Shown here: piece by piece, positions 17,628 to 26,484 of the stretch
Position numbering within the stretch: position 1 is the stretch's first letter
How the letters are laid out: the number at the start of each line of letters is the position of its first letter
From: an uncultured Dehalococcoidia bacterium
Lineage (GTDB): Bacteria > Chloroflexota > Dehalococcoidia > Lucifugimonadales > GCA-2712585
DNA: 64,000 nt
Direction of reading: 5' to 3'
NCBI GenBank assembly: GCA_958295715.1
Contig: OY282371.1
Coordinates: 1,535,697-1,599,696, forward strand
Position numbers and translations under genes: made by a program
The notes under the pieces: model-generated
What the model was told of the DNA's origin: nothing
The model's input: only the letters and a program-made list of their open reading frames with translations
Database searches by the model: none

Positions 17628-18542
17628 ATGAACGTTCCGCGCCTTCTGGCCCGCCGCGCGCCCCTCTGGGCCAAGAGGTGGCGCCGGCGCCTTTTCGGCG
17701 ACGAGCAGTGGTTCCTGGCTGTGAACGCCGGCCGGCCCCTGGCCGGTTCCGCCATCAACGGGCGGCCCCCCGCGCCGCGGCTGAAGGTCCATCACGCCCC
17801 GCCCGGCCGCTTCTGGGCCGACCCGTTCCCCATAGTCGCCGGCGGGCAGACTTGGGTGTTCTTCGAAGACTACGCGTTCCAATCAAAGAAGGCCGTCATA
17901 TCCTGCGCCCCGGTGTCCGCCGGCGGCGACCTGGGCGAAGTCGCTACGGCGTTGGAAAGCGCCCAACACCTTTCCTACCCCTTTCTTTTCGAGGACCAGG
18001 GCCGGCTTTACATGATTCCCGACACGTGGGACGAGAAGCGGGTTGACCTGTGGCGCTGCCGCCGGTTCCCCGGGGATTGGAGCCTGGAAGGGACGCTGTT
18101 GGACGGCGTGGGCATGAGCGACCCGACCCTTCACCGGCAGGACGGGAAGCTGTGGCTGTTCGGGGCCGTGAGCGAGGAGCGGGCGCGGGCCAACGACGAA
18201 CTCCACGTCTATATGGCCGACGCCCTGGAAGGCCCGTGGCGGCCCCACCCCGCCAATCCGGTGGTGGCCGACCGCCGCCGGGCCAGGCCGGCGGGACGGC
18301 TGTTCTTCCAAGACGGCATCCTGATTCGCCCGGGGCAGGACTGCGACGGGGGCTACGGGCGCGCGGTGGTCCTCAACCGGGTGGATACGCTGAATGAGGC
18401 CGCCTACGCCGAGACCCCCATCGGCCGCGTTGACGGCTCCGAGCTGCCCGGCAACCGAGGCTCCCACACCCTCAACCACGCCGGCGGCCTTGAGTTCCTG
18501 GATGGGCGGGTCCGGCGCCGGCGAACGCGGGCGGCGGGGTGA
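17628..18542 (+). CDS. Beta-propeller glycan protein, GIPC-transferase N-terminal-like
   Basis: The 304-residue protein shows the repeated blade motifs of the five-bladed propeller family related to GH43 and the N-terminal domain of glucosamine inositolphosphorylceramide transferase: RFWADPFPIVAGGQTWVFFED, SYPFLFEDQGRLYMIPDT, GMSDPTLHRQDGKLWLFGA and LFFQDGILIRPGQDC. Bacterial members lie in polysaccharide loci, sometimes fused to formyl- or glycosyltransferases; here the protein stands alone. No signal peptide is evident. Activity is unproven; glycan binding or transfer is likely. Confidence 0.75.
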   Translation: MNVPRLLARRAPLWAKRWRRRLFGDEQWFLAVNAGRPLAGSAINGRPPAPRLKVHHAPPGRFWADPFPIVAGGQTWVFFEDYAFQSKKAVISCAPVSAGGDLGEVATALESAQHLSYPFLFEDQGRLYMIPDTWDEKRVDLWRCRRFPGDWSLEGTLLDGVGMSDPTLHRQDGKLWLFGAVSEERARANDELHVYMADALEGPWRPHPANPVVADRRRARPAGRLFFQDGILIRPGQDCDGGYGRAVVLNRVDTLNEAAYAETPIGRVDGSELPGNRGSHTLNHAGGLEFLDGRVRRRRTRAAG

Positions 18543-18724
18543 GGGGAAGGGCAGCCCTTTAAGCCGGCTGCCGCGTCATAGCGAGGGCCGTTCTAGCAGG
18601 TAGTTGACCCAAGCCGGTTGTGGAACTTGGTGAAAATGAACGCCGGCGTCGTTTACTGTATAGTCTTGCCCTATGGTCTCGCCCTCTAGTCCTATTCAAC
18701 CGGCCAGCTACGAATCCGCGGGTT

Positions 18725-18738
18725 CCCGCGAAAGCGGG
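18725..18738. repeat. Short CCCGC-GAAA-GCGGG hairpin
   Basis: A 5-bp stem with a GAAA tetraloop lies 9 bp before the GT4 ATG at 18747. The GNRA-type loop would make a stable RNA hairpin close to the ribosome site. It resembles half of the REP-like palindrome at 14070. Confidence 0.4.
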
Positions 18739-18746
18739 TTAGGCCC

Positions 18747-19835
18747 ATGGCGCCGCCTCCCCCCACGATGAAGGTCCTGCTCATAGGCCCGCTGCCCGGC
18801 AAGCCGGCGTCCCTTGAGGAACCCATCGGCGGGGCCAGGGTGACATTCGCGGAGGCCGTCCGGGAGTTGCCCCGGCGGGGCTTCGACCTTGACGTCGTCA
18901 ACACGGCCAGGCCGAGGCCCAACCTGCCCCTGTGGAAAATCCTGGGCTACGAGCTTCTCACCTTCGCGCGGGTGGTCTGGGCAGTCCTGCGGAGGGCGCG
19001 GCCCTCGGACCTGGTGTTCCTCCACATGTCGGCCTACTCCGCGCTCTCGGCGGCCTTCGCCATCTGGGCCCTGTGCCTGGCCCTGCGCCGCCCCCTGGCC
19101 CTGCGCTTCTTCGGCGACAGCCTCCACTTCACCTACCACCGGTATGGACGGTTCCGGCGGTGGCTCATGGACCGGACCTTCCTACGGGCCTCGCTGGTCT
19201 TTGAGGAGCGACAGACCAGCCGGGAGTTCAGCCGCCGGGACAACTTCCGGTGGCTGGCCAACACCCGGGACCTTCCCCCCAACGAGACCGGGCGCGAGCG
19301 GGCCGGCGTCCGCAGGCTGGCGTTCATGGGCCAACTCAGGAAGGAGAAGGGGTTGGCCGAGGCCCTGGAAGCCTGCCGCTCCCTGCCCGAGGGATGCCAT
19401 CTCAACGTGTTCGGCCCCCCCATGCCCAACACCGACTTCTCCCTGTTCGACGGCCACCCCAGGGCCACCTACGGCGGGACCCTGGAGCCGGAGGAGGCCC
19501 AACGCGTCCTCGCCGAGCACGACCTGCTCCTGTTCCTCAGCTACATGAAAAGCGAGGGCAACCCCGGGGTCATCATAGAGGCCTTCCAGAGCGGCGTTCC
19601 CATCGTGGCGACGGCCATAGGCGGGGTCCCCGAGCAGGTGGAACACGAAAAGAGCGGGCTGCTGGTGGAGCCGCGCTCAGCCCCGGAGTTGAAGGCGGCC
19701 ATCCGGCGATTGATCGACGACCCGGCCCTGTACCGGCGGCTCTGCGCCGGGGCCAAGAGGCGCGGCGAGTTCTTCCGGAGCGGGCGTCACTTCGACAGGT
19801 TGGCCGAGGAGCTGCGGGCCATCGCCCGCAAGTAG
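18747..19835 (+). CDS. Glycosyltransferase family 4, paralogue of the 55838-56944 gene
   Basis: The 362-residue GT-B protein has MKVLLIGPLPGKPASLEEPIGG at the N-terminus (a second possible start, 18768), LAFMGQLRKEKGLAEALEAC at about 190, and the donor motif GNPGVIIEAFQSGVPIVAT (EX7E region). From EGCHLNVFGP to the C-terminus it is strikingly similar to the minus-strand GT4 at 55838-56944 (shared TDFSLFD.HPRATYGG, SGLLVEPRSA, LYRRLC.GAKRR). It is followed after 6 bp by a flippase, and the minus-strand paralogue is also adjacent to a flippase. The sugar donor is unknown. Confidence 0.88.
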   Translation: MAPPPPTMKVLLIGPLPGKPASLEEPIGGARVTFAEAVRELPRRGFDLDVVNTARPRPNLPLWKILGYELLTFARVVWAVLRRARPSDLVFLHMSAYSALSAAFAIWALCLALRRPLALRFFGDSLHFTYHRYGRFRRWLMDRTFLRASLVFEERQTSREFSRRDNFRWLANTRDLPPNETGRERAGVRRLAFMGQLRKEKGLAEALEACRSLPEGCHLNVFGPPMPNTDFSLFDGHPRATYGGTLEPEEAQRVLAEHDLLLFLSYMKSEGNPGVIIEAFQSGVPIVATAIGGVPEQVEHEKSGLLVEPRSAPELKAAIRRLIDDPALYRRLCAGAKRRGEFFRSGRHFDRLAEELRAIARK

Positions 19836-19841
19836 GCGTAG

Positions 19842-21161
19842 ATGCTTGCCCGGCTGCTTTCGGCATCGGACCGGCGCGTGGCGCGGCAGACCTTCTGGAT
19901 GGGGGCCATAACCGGCGTCCAACTCCTCGGCGGGCTGGCCCAGTTAGCCATATCCGTGCGGATACTTGGGCCGGAAGGCTTCGGCGTCCTGGCCGTCATC
20001 ATCGCCGTGGCGTCCCTCATCCACCGCCTCCTGTCCATGCCTGGCGGCGATGCCGTCACAACCTTCGTGACGCGGGCCGCGGCGGAGGAACGGCCCCAAG
20101 AGGCGGCCCGCGTGCTGCGGTTCACCATGGCCGCGTCCCTGGGCATGTCCCTCATCGCCTACGCCATTATCGCCGTCGTCGTCCTCGCGGCAAGCAGGCT
20201 GTTGGGAATAGATGACGCCCACCGGAACGTCGCCCTCATGTACGGCGTCGTGGGCGTCTTCCTGGCCACCCGCACCGAAAGCCTGGCCGTCCTGCGGCTG
20301 TCCGACCGGGTGTCCCTGGGGCTGGCCATCACCTTGGCGGGCGTATTGACGCGGGTCGCCCTGCTCGTAATAGTATGGTTAAATGGTGGCGGGCTGTTCG
20401 AGGTGGTCTTGGCCCACATCGCCGGCGTCGTGGTGGGCGGGGCCGGGATGCTGGCCGCCGCGACGTTATCGGCGCCGCGGGCGGGGATACCCGGCCTGCT
20501 GAGGTCGGCTTCCCTCAAAGTCCCCCCCGACGTGGCCCGTTTCCAGACCGGAGTATTCGGGAGGCACGCCATCGCGGCCTTGGCCTATAACATGGACACC
20601 CTGCTGGTGGCCCAGTTCACCGGGGCCGCAGACGTGGGACTGTACCGGGCGGCGCGGCAGGTCACCGACACCAGTCACTACCCCTTCCACTCGCTAAAGG
20701 ACGGCGTGCAGCTGCAATACAGCAAGCAGTGGTACGCGGGCCGGGGAGCGGCCCTGCGCCGCACCACGCTGCTGTTCAGCCTGGCGTCCTTCGCGGCGGC
20801 GGTGGCCGTGTTCGGGCTGCTCGCCATCTTCCACCAACCCATAGCCCGGCTCTTTCTGGGGGAGGAGTTCTCAGGCGTCGCCCCCCTGCTGCTGATTATG
20901 CTCGCCGGGGCCTTCGCCCTTAACAGCATCTCCGCCCTCACCCCGCTGCCGGCGGCCGTTGGGCGCGCCTGGCCCCTGTTGGCGGCGGAAATGGGCGGCC
21001 TGGCCGTCTTCGCCGCCGGCATCCTGTGGCTGGTCCCGGTGAGCGGCGCCGAGGGCGCGGCCTGGGCCAACACCGCCTACTACGGCGCAATCGCCCTAAT
21101 TCTTGTGCCCTTCATAATCTCAACCCTGCGACAGAGCCGCCGTTTACGGCAGAATCCTTAG
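19842..21161 (+). CDS. Oligosaccharide flippase (Wzx/MATE-like)
   Basis: The 439-residue protein has about 12 hydrophobic segments and a typical N-terminus QTFWMGAITGVQLLGGLAQL followed by ISVRILGPEGFGVLAVII. YNMDTLLVAQFTGAADVGLY is the conserved family segment in the second half. It would export lipid-linked oligosaccharides across the cytoplasmic membrane. Start ATG 19842 is 6 bp after the GT4 stop. It is the last recognisable assembly gene before the type C tandem array. Confidence 0.88.
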   Translation: MLARLLSASDRRVARQTFWMGAITGVQLLGGLAQLAISVRILGPEGFGVLAVIIAVASLIHRLLSMPGGDAVTTFVTRAAAEERPQEAARVLRFTMAASLGMSLIAYAIIAVVVLAASRLLGIDDAHRNVALMYGVVGVFLATRTESLAVLRLSDRVSLGLAITLAGVLTRVALLVIVWLNGGGLFEVVLAHIAGVVVGGAGMLAAATLSAPRAGIPGLLRSASLKVPPDVARFQTGVFGRHAIAALAYNMDTLLVAQFTGAADVGLYRAARQVTDTSHYPFHSLKDGVQLQYSKQWYAGRGAALRRTTLLFSLASFAAAVAVFGLLAIFHQPIARLFLGEEFSGVAPLLLIMLAGAFALNSISALTPLPAAVGRAWPLLAAEMGGLAVFAAGILWLVPVSGAEGAAWANTAYYGAIALILVPFIISTLRQSRRLRQNP

Positions 21162-21169
21162 AGGGCCGC

Positions 21170-22690
21170 ATGACTACCCCCCCACCCCCTCAATCCGGCG
21201 CCGGTCTTCACAACAAGGTCTCCCTATTCGCCTACCTGTTTCTGTGCCTAAACGTACTCATCTTCAGCTTCCTCATCGCCGCCAACCCGGAGGCGGCCCG
21301 CGGGCTGGCCTGGGAAGACTCCTGGGTGGAGAGCCTCACCGCGCTGTGGTTCCTCCTGGCGGGCGTCCTGCTTTTCGCCGCGGCTTGGAAGGAGCCGGGC
21401 CTCTTCCGGCGCTGTGTCTATATCCTTGGCGGCCTGGCGATGGTCTTCGTGGTCGGCGAGGAGGTCAGTTGGGGACAGCGCGTCTTCGGGTTTGAGACGC
21501 CCGGCTTCTTGGCGTCCTTGAACGAGCAGAACGAATTCACAGTCCACAACACCGCCAACGGACTGTTAACCCTTGTCTACCTGAACGGCGGGCTGCTCCT
21601 GTGCATGGCGACCTGCGCGGCCTTCTTTTGCCGGAAAGACCGGCTTTTCGGGATTCCCCTCCCCTCAGTCCTGCTGATGCTGGGCCTTCTGATAATCCTT
21701 TCCTATGAGTCGGGGGCGTGGCTCAGCGACGCCTTGGGGACGAGCTTCAGAGAATACTTGAGGGACATTAGAAGGTCCTTCGGATTCATCGTGATTGAGG
21801 AAAAGGCCCTGCTGCTGCTCTTTTTCATCTTCACCCTGTTTGCGGGGCGGGTGAAACTGGTCGTCGCTTCCGTCGCGACCCTCGCCCTCGTCTTCGCCCT
21901 CTCATACGTCAACTATGAGAACGTGAACTACGTCAACAGGATTGATCGCGGAAGCATGTTTGAGATACGCGAGTATCTGTTCGCCATCGCCTGCTTCTTC
22001 TACTCTTTGGAACTGGCCCTGGCTCAGGGACCGTTGGCGGCCATCTTGCGGAAGCCCTTTAGCCGCCTGAAACTGCCGGAGGGACGGGTCCCCCTCTGGC
22101 TGATGGCCTGCTCTCTGGTAATCGCAGGCAGCGCCGCGTTAATGCTCTTCCAGTTTTTCAACGCCGGGTCCCAAGCCGACGCCCCCCAAGCCGACGCCCC
22201 CCAAGCTGACGTCATCAATGAAGCGCCCCGGCCAGTCACAGACGCCGAGCCCCAAGCCGGCGCCCCCCAAGCTGACGCCCCCCAAGCTGACGTCATCAAT
22301 GAGGCGAACCGGTCAATCTCGGCCGCCGAGCCCCTCATCCGCTCCACCTTTAACGTCTATCTCATCGAGGACGAGTTGATCTACGCCAAGGAGCCCTGCG
22401 CCCCCGCCGACACGGAGGCGGCCTTCTTCCTGCACCTGTACCCGGTTGACGCGAACGACCTCCCCGGCCCCCGCCGGCAATACGGCTACGACAACCTGGA
22501 CTTTCGCTTTGCAGACCTCACCGGCGGCGCGGCTTCAGGCGGGAAGTGTCTGGCGATTAAACCACTCCCGGGGTATGCTATCTCCGAAATCCTGACAGGC
22601 CAGTTCGTGGAAACCGAAGGCGGCTCCACCCACCGCCTCTGGGAGGAGAAGTTCCTACTTGATTCGGCAAAATCAGGGGCGGCAGAATGA
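21170..22690 (+). CDS. Type C membrane protein 1 (GEExSWGQR family) with GFDNLDF domain
   Basis: Start ATG 21170 (GAGGG 4 nt upstream) begins MTTPPPPQSGAGLHNKVSLF; the open frame further upstream overlaps the flippase and is not needed. About 506 residues: 8-9 membrane segments over residues 15-330; the motif GEEVSWGQRVFGFETP with downstream NEQNEFTVHN near 96-128; a low-complexity linker rich in QADAP repeats (about 335-380); and a C-terminal GFDNLDF domain (about 390-500) with FNVYLIEDELIYAKEPCAPADTE, YGYDNLDF, SGGKC and LTGQF. No enzyme is assigned. The membrane family recurs in the next three genes and at 39241-41037. Confidence 0.85.
   Translation: MTTPPPPQSGAGLHNKVSLFAYLFLCLNVLIFSFLIAANPEAARGLAWEDSWVESLTALWFLLAGVLLFAAAWKEPGLFRRCVYILGGLAMVFVVGEEVSWGQRVFGFETPGFLASLNEQNEFTVHNTANGLLTLVYLNGGLLLCMATCAAFFCRKDRLFGIPLPSVLLMLGLLIILSYESGAWLSDALGTSFREYLRDIRRSFGFIVIEEKALLLLFFIFTLFAGRVKLVVASVATLALVFALSYVNYENVNYVNRIDRGSMFEIREYLFAIACFFYSLELALAQGPLAAILRKPFSRLKLPEGRVPLWLMACSLVIAGSAALMLFQFFNAGSQADAPQADAPQADVINEAPRPVTDAEPQAGAPQADAPQADVINEANRSISAAEPLIRSTFNVYLIEDELIYAKEPCAPADTEAAFFLHLYPVDANDLPGPRRQYGYDNLDFRFADLTGGAASGGKCLAIKPLPGYAISEILTGQFVETEGGSTHRLWEEKFLLDSAKSGAAE
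22171..22311 (+). repeat. QADAP-coding tandem repeat in type C linker
   Basis: A 15-bp unit coding for QADAP occurs twice and then runs into QADVINEA. After a 20-residue spacer the block appears again with QAGAP, QADAP and QADVINEA. The second block looks like a duplication of the first. The repeat lengthens the hinge between membrane part and C-terminal domain; the following paralogues have much shorter hinges. Confidence 0.8.
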
Positions 22691-24110
22691 GGAAGCCAAG
22701 CCCGTCATAACCGGTTCCCCGCCCCCCACCCGACCCGCGACCGGTCTTCACAACAAGGTCTCCCTATTCGCCTACCTCTTTGTCTGTCTAAACGTACTCA
22801 TCTTTAGCTTCCTCCTCGCCGCCAACCCGGGGCTAGTCAGCAGACTGATCCGGGAAGACTACTGGGTGGAGTATCTCACCCCGGCATGGTTCCTCCTGGC
22901 GGGCCTCCTGCTCTTTGTCATCGCCTGGAAGGAGGGGAGCCTATTCCGGCGCTGCGTATACATTCTCGGCGGCCTAGCGATGGTGTTCGCAGCCGGCGAG
23001 GAGATCAGTTGGGGGCAGCGCGTCTTCGGGTTTGCCACGCCCGATTTCTTGGCGTCCTTGAACATACAGAACGAATTCACAGTCCACAATATCATCTATG
23101 GCTTGTTCGCCTCGGTCTACCTGAACGGCGCGCTGCTCCTGTGCATGGCGACCTGCGCGGCCTTCTTTTGCCGGAAAGACCGGCTTTTCGGGATTCCCCT
23201 CCCGTCGGTCTTGCTGATGCTGGGCCTTCTGATAATGCTTTCCTATGAGTCGGGGCCGTGGCTCACAAACACCCTGGGAACGAGCTTCAGCGAATACTTG
23301 ACGGACGTCAGAAGGTCCTTCGGATTCATCGTGATTGAGGAAAAAGCCCTGCTGCTGCTCTTTTTCATCTTCGCCCTGTTCGCGGGGCGGGTGAAACTGG
23401 TCGTCGCTTCCGCCGCGGCCCTCGCCATCGTCTTCGCCCTCTCATACGTCAACTATGAGAACGTGCACCACCTCGACAGGTTTGGTCGTGTACGCCTGTT
23501 TGAGATACGCGAGTATCTGTTCGCCGCCGGCTGCTTCTTCTACTCTTTGGAACTGGCCCTGGCTCAGGGACCGTTGACGGCCATCTTGCGGAAGCCCTTC
23601 AGCCGCCTGAGGCTGCCGGAGAGACGGGTCCCCCTCTGGCCGGCGGCCTGCTCACTGGTAATCGCAGGCAGCGCGGCGTTAATGCTCTTCCAGTTCTTCA
23701 TCTCCAGGTCCCAGACCACCGCCATTGAGGCGACATACCGGTCAATCTCAGCCGCCGAGCCCCTAATCCGCTCCACCTTTGACGTCTATCTCATCGAGAA
23801 CGAGTTGATCTACACCAAGGATCCCTGCGCCCCCGCCGACACGGAGGCGGCCTTCTTTCTGCACCTGTACCTGGTTGACGCGAACGACCTCCCCGGCCCC
23901 CGCAAACAGCACGGTTTCGACAACCGTGACTTTCAATTTGACCACTACGCCGCGGCCTCAGGCGAGAAGTGTCTGGCGATTAGACCGCTCCTGGAGTATG
24001 CTATCTCCGAAATCAGGACGGGCCAGTACGTGACTGTGGACGGTGACTACGACCACCTCTGGGAGGGGAAGATCCTTCTTGATTCGGCAAAATCAGGGGC
24101 GGCAGAATGA
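22659..24110 (+). CDS. Type C membrane protein 2 with GFDNLDF domain
   Basis: The 483-codon frame repeats the type C plan: GLHNKVSLF, GEEISWGQRVFGFATP, NIQNEFTVHN, about eight membrane segments, then a GFDNLDF-type domain (FDVYLIENELIYTKDPCAPADTE, HGFDNRDF, SGEKC, RTGQY). The start is problematic. The ATG overlapping the upstream stop (22687) runs only seven codons (MRKPSPS) to TAA. In the productive frame the only nearby start is TTG 22659, inside the upstream gene's end, with GGGAGGAG 8 nt upstream. DNA identity with the neighbours is very high. Function unknown. Confidence 0.82.
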   Translation: MIRQNQGRQNEEAKPVITGSPPPTRPATGLHNKVSLFAYLFVCLNVLIFSFLLAANPGLVSRLIREDYWVEYLTPAWFLLAGLLLFVIAWKEGSLFRRCVYILGGLAMVFAAGEEISWGQRVFGFATPDFLASLNIQNEFTVHNIIYGLFASVYLNGALLLCMATCAAFFCRKDRLFGIPLPSVLLMLGLLIMLSYESGPWLTNTLGTSFSEYLTDVRRSFGFIVIEEKALLLLFFIFALFAGRVKLVVASAAALAIVFALSYVNYENVHHLDRFGRVRLFEIREYLFAAGCFFYSLELALAQGPLTAILRKPFSRLRLPERRVPLWPAACSLVIAGSAALMLFQFFISRSQTTAIEATYRSISAAEPLIRSTFDVYLIENELIYTKDPCAPADTEAAFFLHLYLVDANDLPGPRKQHGFDNRDFQFDHYAAASGEKCLAIRPLLEYAISEIRTGQYVTVDGDYDHLWEGKILLDSAKSGAAE

Positions 24111-25533
24111 GGAGGCCAAGCCCGTCATAACCGGTTCCCCGCCCCCCACCCAACCCGCGACCGGTCTTCACAACAAGGTCTCCCTATTCGCCTACCTCTT
24201 TGTCTGTCTAAACGTACTCCTCTTTAGCTTCTTCATCGCCGCCAACCCGGAGCTAGTCAGCAGAGCGCTCCGAGAAGACTACTCGGTGGAGTTTTTCACC
24301 CCGGCATGGTTCCTCCTGGCGGGCCTCCTGTTCTTTGGCGCCGCCTGGAAGGAGGGGAGCCTCTTCCGGCGCTCCGTCTATATCCTTGTCGGCCTGGCGA
24401 TGGTGTTCGCAGCCGGCGAGGAGGTCAGTTGGGGGCAGCGCGTCTTCGGGTTTGCCACGCCCGACCTCTTGGCGTCCGTGAACGAGCAGAACCAATTCAA
24501 CGTCCACAATATCGCCAATAGCTCGTTCGACTTTATCTACATGAACGGCGCGCTGCTCCTGTGCATGGCGACCTGCGCGGCCTTCTTCTTGCGGAAAGAC
24601 CGGCTTTTCGGGATTCCCCTCCCCTCAGTCCTGCTGATGCTGGGCCTTCTGATAATTCTTTCCTATGAGTCGGGGCCGTGGCTCACAGTCGCCCTGGGAA
24701 CGAGCTTCAGCGAATACTTGACGGACGTCAGAAGGTCCTCAGGATTCATCGTGATTGAGGAAAAAGCCCTGCTGCTGCTCTTTTTCATCTTCGCCCTGTT
24801 CGCGGGGCGGGTGAAACTGGTCGTCGCTTCCATCGCGGCCCTCGCCATCGTCGTCGCCCTCTCATACGTCAACTATGAGAACGTGTACTACCTCAACAGG
24901 ATTGATGATCGTAGAAGACTGTTTGAGATCCGCGAGTATCTGTTCGCCGCCGGCTGCTTCTTCTACGCTTTGGAACTGGCCCTGGCTCAGGGACCGTTGC
25001 CGGCCATCTTGCGGAAGCCCTTTAGCCGCCTGAAACTGCCGGAGGGGCGGATTCCCCTCTGGCTGGCGGCCTGCTCTCTGGTAATCGCAGGCAGCGCCGC
25101 GTTAATGCTCTTCGAGTATTTCAACGCCAAGCCCCAAGCCGACGCCTTTGAGGAGGCATACCGGTCAGTCACAGCCGGCGAGCCGGTCCTCCGTTCCACC
25201 TTTGACTTCTATCTCATCAAAGACGAGTTGATCTACGTCAAGGAGCCGTGCGCCCCCGCCGACACGGAGGCGGCCTTCTTCCTGCACCTGTACCCGGTTG
25301 ACGCGAACGACCTCCCCGGCCACCGCAAACAGCACGGTTTCGACAACCATGACTTTCACTTTGACCGCTACGGCGTGGCCTTTGGCGCGAAGTGTATGGC
25401 TATTAGACCACTCCCGGGGTATGCTATCTCCGAAATCAGGACGGGCCAGTACGTGACTGTGGACGGTGACTACAACCACCTCTGGGAGGGGGAGATCCTT
25501 CTTGATTCAGCAAAATCAGGGGCGTCCGAATGA
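24043..25533 (+). CDS. Type C membrane protein 3 with GFDNLDF domain
   Basis: The third tandem paralogue has GEEVSWGQRVFGFATP, NEQNQFNVHN, the same membrane core and the C-terminal domain with FDFYLIKDELIYVKEPCAPADTE, HGFDNHDF, GAKC and RTGQY. The longest frame starts at GTG 24043, 68 bp inside the preceding gene; TTG 24079, matching the start of paralogue 2, is at least as likely. The ATG overlapping the upstream stop again gives only seven codons (MRRPSPS) before TAA. It is probably co-transcribed with its neighbours. Confidence 0.82.
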   Translation: MTTTTSGRGRSFLIRQNQGRQNEEAKPVITGSPPPTQPATGLHNKVSLFAYLFVCLNVLLFSFFIAANPELVSRALREDYSVEFFTPAWFLLAGLLFFGAAWKEGSLFRRSVYILVGLAMVFAAGEEVSWGQRVFGFATPDLLASVNEQNQFNVHNIANSSFDFIYMNGALLLCMATCAAFFLRKDRLFGIPLPSVLLMLGLLIILSYESGPWLTVALGTSFSEYLTDVRRSSGFIVIEEKALLLLFFIFALFAGRVKLVVASIAALAIVVALSYVNYENVYYLNRIDDRRRLFEIREYLFAAGCFFYALELALAQGPLPAILRKPFSRLKLPEGRIPLWLAACSLVIAGSAALMLFEYFNAKPQADAFEEAYRSVTAGEPVLRSTFDFYLIKDELIYVKEPCAPADTEAAFFLHLYPVDANDLPGHRKQHGFDNHDFHFDRYGVAFGAKCMAIRPLPGYAISEIRTGQYVTVDGDYNHLWEGEILLDSAKSGASE

Positions 25534-26440
25534 GGAGGCCACGCCCATCATAACCGGTTCCCGCCCCCAAAGGGACGGCCCGGGCGGGGTCTCGCTCTAC
25601 ACCAAGGCGTCCATCCTTGGGGCCGTCCTTCTTTTCCTCAACCTTGCCGTGTTAAACGCCCTGACCGTCTTCGACCCGGCCGTTTACCGCGTTCTGACGT
25701 GGGAAAACTATCCCATTGAGAGCAGCACGGCCTTCCTGTTTTTCCTAACCGCCCTAACGCTGCTGGCAATCGCGGCCCTGGGGCGGGGCCTGCCCGGCCG
25801 GTGGCTCTACCCCCTTGGCGCGCTGGTCTTTCTGTTCGCCGCCGGTGAGGAGCTCAGTTGGGGACAGCATATATTCGGGTTTGAATCGCCCGGCTTTTTT
25901 CGCGACCAAAATTATCAAGGCGAGTTCAACTTTCACAACCTAGAAGGGGTTAGGCTTTACTACGTCTACAGCGCGGTAAAGCTGCTCCTCTGCGCCGTGA
26001 CCACCGCGGCCTATTTCGCCCGCAAACCCGGCTTCTTGGGAGTTCCATTTCCGTCAATCCTGCTCATCTTCTGCTTCTTTCTGGTGTACGCCTATCCCCA
26101 CGCCTATGGCTTCTCAACGCTGGGCTTCACCCTAGACCACCTGCTGCTGCTGATTTTCGCCGCCTACGCGTGGTTTTCCAAGAAGTGGTGGCTGCTTGCC
26201 CTGTCCGCCCTGTTCCTCGCCACCCTGTTTCTCCAGAGATACTTCTTTGACACCTACGTGGAAGGTCGCGTGCCTCCGAACATTTGGGAGGGAAGCGAAT
26301 ACCTGTTCAGCATCGCCTGCCTCGTCTACGCCGGCGAACTTCTGCTCACCCACCGGGCCGTGGTGGAGAGAAACGGCCGCGCCGCTCTCCGGAGAATCCT
26401 TTGGGGAAGGCGACTGCCGGGCCGGGCCCGCCGGGGTTGA
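25466..26440 (+). CDS. Type C membrane protein 4, lacking the GFDNLDF domain
   Basis: The 324-codon frame keeps the membrane core: GEELSWGQHIFGFESP, NYQGEFNFHN and eight hydrophobic segments. It diverges strongly from copies 1-3 outside the motif and ends in basic residues without the C-terminal domain. This separates the two modules: the GEExSWGQ core is the constant part and the domain an optional addition. Starts at GTG 25466 or TTG 25502 both overlap the preceding gene; the overlapping ATG reads seven codons (MRRPRPS) to TAA. It ends 44 bp before the converging type A gene. Confidence 0.78.
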   Translation: MTTTTSGRGRSFLIQQNQGRPNEEATPIITGSRPQRDGPGGVSLYTKASILGAVLLFLNLAVLNALTVFDPAVYRVLTWENYPIESSTAFLFFLTALTLLAIAALGRGLPGRWLYPLGALVFLFAAGEELSWGQHIFGFESPGFFRDQNYQGEFNFHNLEGVRLYYVYSAVKLLLCAVTTAAYFARKPGFLGVPFPSILLIFCFFLVYAYPHAYGFSTLGFTLDHLLLLIFAAYAWFSKKWWLLALSALFLATLFLQRYFFDTYVEGRVPPNIWEGSEYLFSIACLVYAGELLLTHRAVVERNGRAALRRILWGRRLPGRARRG

Positions 26441-26467
26441 TCCGCCGGGGTTGCCCCGCCGAGGTTA
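26428..26467. repeat. Three 12-bp units at the convergent gene ends
   Basis: CCGCCGGGGTTG occurs at 26428 and 26442, with the variant CCGCCGAGGTTA at 26456 (period 14 bp). It covers the stop of type C4 and the gap before the converging type A1 stop. No stem with a T-run is seen, so a terminator function is not supported. Confidence 0.5.
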
Positions 26468-26484
26468 ATGAGATTCCGGCCTCC

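Noticed and set aside
18640-18665. Promoter with TATAGT before the GT4 at 18747
   Set aside because: A -10-like TATAGT is present, but no -35 hexamer occurs at 16-18 bp and the gene is close to the upstream one.
21026-21169. Earlier start of type C1
   Set aside because: The in-frame extension overlaps the flippase gene by 136 bp and is low-complexity; ATG 21170 has a ribosome site and begins the conserved N-terminal region.
22171-22311. CRISPR-like array
   Set aside because: The repeats are 15 bp, in frame, contiguous and coding for QADAP; there are no unique spacers and no cas genes in the window.
26428-26484. Bidirectional terminator between the converging clusters
   Set aside because: The repeated units form no strong stem and no T-run follows on either strand.
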